NCBI RefSeq assembly: GCF_023502205.1
Contig: NZ_JAMFLG010000033.1
Span: 1 to 50,059 of the forward strand
Source of the DNA: Aquiflexum sp. TKW24L
GTDB lineage: Bacteria; Bacteroidota; Bacteroidia; Cytophagales; Cyclobacteriaceae
DNA length: 50,059 bases
Direction: 5' to 3'
Notes under the pieces: generated by a model
The model's database searches: none
What the model saw: only the letters and a program-made list of their open reading frames with translations
What the model was told of the DNA's origin: nothing
Program-made: the position numbers and the translations under genes
In this document: positions 49,518 to 50,059 of the stretch, piece after piece
Numbering within the stretch: position 1 is the stretch's first letter
Layout: each line of letters begins with the position of its first letter

Positions 49518-49947
49518 AATCATAGCCATTGGAGGCGATCATGCAGGTTTTGAATATAAGACCGAACTTATTGAAGTGTTGAAAGCGAAAGGATACGAAG
49601 TGAAGGATTTTGGTCCATACACAGGCGCTTCGGCAGATTATCCGGATTTTGTCCATCCGCTCTGCAGTGCCATCGAAGCCGGTGAGTTTGCGCAGGGAAT
49701 CCTCATTTGTGGCAGCGGCAATGGCGTTGCCATCACTGCCAACAAGCATCAGGGAATCCGGGCAGCGCTTTGCTGGACTGAGGACTTGGCAGCTTTGGCA
49801 AGACAACACAACGATGCCAATGTCTTGGCTTTGCCGGCAAGGTTTATACCCTTTGACTTGGCAGTTAAGCTTGCGGATATATTTCTGACAACAGACTTTG
49901 AAGGTGGCAGACATGCCACCCGGGTGAATAAAATCGCCTGTAAATAA
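49510..49947 (+). CDS. rpiB: Ribose 5-phosphate isomerase B
   Basis: A 145-residue RpiB/LacAB-type isomerase that interconverts ribose 5-phosphate and ribulose 5-phosphate in the pentose phosphate pathway. IAIGGDHAGFEYKTEL at the start and ILICGSGNGVAITANKHQGIRAALCW (catalytic Cys in ICGSGNG) are diagnostic. NDANVLALPARF and FEGGRHATRVNKI close the protein. The length is standard. Its start lies inside the last 8 nt of tatC in another frame, implying translational coupling. A strong terminator follows at once. Confidence 0.96.
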   Translation: MSKIIAIGGDHAGFEYKTELIEVLKAKGYEVKDFGPYTGASADYPDFVHPLCSAIEAGEFAQGILICGSGNGVAITANKHQGIRAALCWTEDLAALARQHNDANVLALPARFIPFDLAVKLADIFLTTDFEGGRHATRVNKIACK

Positions 49948-49982
49948 AAACTCCTCCTCATGAAAATGGGGAGGAGTTTTTT
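49946..49982 (+). terminator. Intrinsic terminator of the glyA-tatC-rpiB unit
   Basis: AAAAACTCCTCC (49946-49957) pairs with GGAGGAGTTTTTT (49970-49982), beginning at the rpiB stop. Confidence 0.9.
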
Positions 49983-49987
49983 ATGGG

Positions 49988-50020
49988 ACAACCGACCACG
50001 GTCGACAGTCCACTGCCACC
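49988..50020. repeat. Degenerate 7-nt tandem array, CCACGGTCGACAGT type
   Basis: Reads CGACCAC-GGTCGAC-AGTCCAC-TGCCACC with period 7, the same family as 3980-4015 and 11929-11951. It lies directly after the rpiB terminator. Confidence 0.5.
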
Positions 50021-50059
50021 TGATTTCTAGTTTTGATCGTTAAATCTTAGAAACTTTTT

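Noticed and set aside
1-50059. tRNA, rRNA and known riboswitch genes
   Set aside because: I read all intergenic gaps for T-arm (GGTTCGAATC-like) and acceptor-stem pairings and for conserved riboswitch cores and found none; a dedicated covariance search was not possible.

Overview
The window reads as ordinary chromosome of a Bacteroidota bacterium, most likely order Cytophagales, family Cyclobacteriaceae or a close relative. Reasons: Bacteroidota-type promoters (TAnnTTTG) are found in front of many genes and Shine-Dalgarno sequences are scarce; there is a TonB-dependent receptor with an N-terminal carboxypeptidase-regulatory-like domain, 6-bladed beta-propeller lipoproteins and exported sugar isomerase/epimerases; and the gene order coaX - outer membrane protein - TPR protein - lptC - CNNM/CBS protein - SurA-like isomerase is typical of the phylum. 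The family-level placement is inference. No rRNA, tRNA, CRISPR array, intact insertion sequence or prophage was seen.

Layout. 1-6.3 kb: an MsbA-like ABC exporter, two sugar isomerase/epimerases (one cytosolic, one exported), a small membrane protein and an M14 metallopeptidase. 6.3-6.9 kb: a 581-bp gene-free stretch with operator-like palindromes. 6.9-10.7 kb (minus strand): aspartate kinase, lumazine synthase, a membrane-anchored TPR protein and pyruvate dehydrogenase E1 alpha. 10.7-17.3 kb: recF, a DoxX protein, an exported thioredoxin-like protein, two paralogous beta-propeller lipoproteins and a nucleotidyltransferase. 17.6-19.2 kb: a P-II/ammonium transporter pair. 19.5-27.3 kb: nadC, a DUF4783 protein, gpmI, a lipoprotein, a CitMHS-type antiporter, a glutamate dehydrogenase-family enzyme and anmK. 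27.4-35.1 kb: the coaX-to-PPIase envelope cluster. 35.2-40.4 kb: DUF493, pterin dehydratase, rsmI, an inositol monophosphatase and a large AsmA protein. 40.4-44.3 kb: a patchy accessory stretch with small unknown genes, repeats and gene relics. 44.3-47.1 kb: a histidine-rich secreted protein and a TonB receptor resembling the zinc receptor ZnuD. 47.4-49.9 kb: glyA, tatC, rpiB.

Most genes are housekeeping (amino acid, cofactor and central carbon metabolism, envelope biogenesis). The least explained material lies in the gaps: a duplicated leader in front of two different small lipoprotein genes; a TTGTAGCG motif at four intergenic sites; several families of degenerate 7-8-nt tandem arrays; three clustered CCTTTAGG mini-hairpins; dispersed CCCTTGGAGGG palindromes; a perfect 19-bp hairpin; and a relic of a type IX secretion sorting tail. 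The strongest candidate functional module is the histidine-rich protein plus ZnuD-like receptor, which I infer to be a zinc-acquisition unit. All family calls were made by eye from protein motifs; no database search was run.
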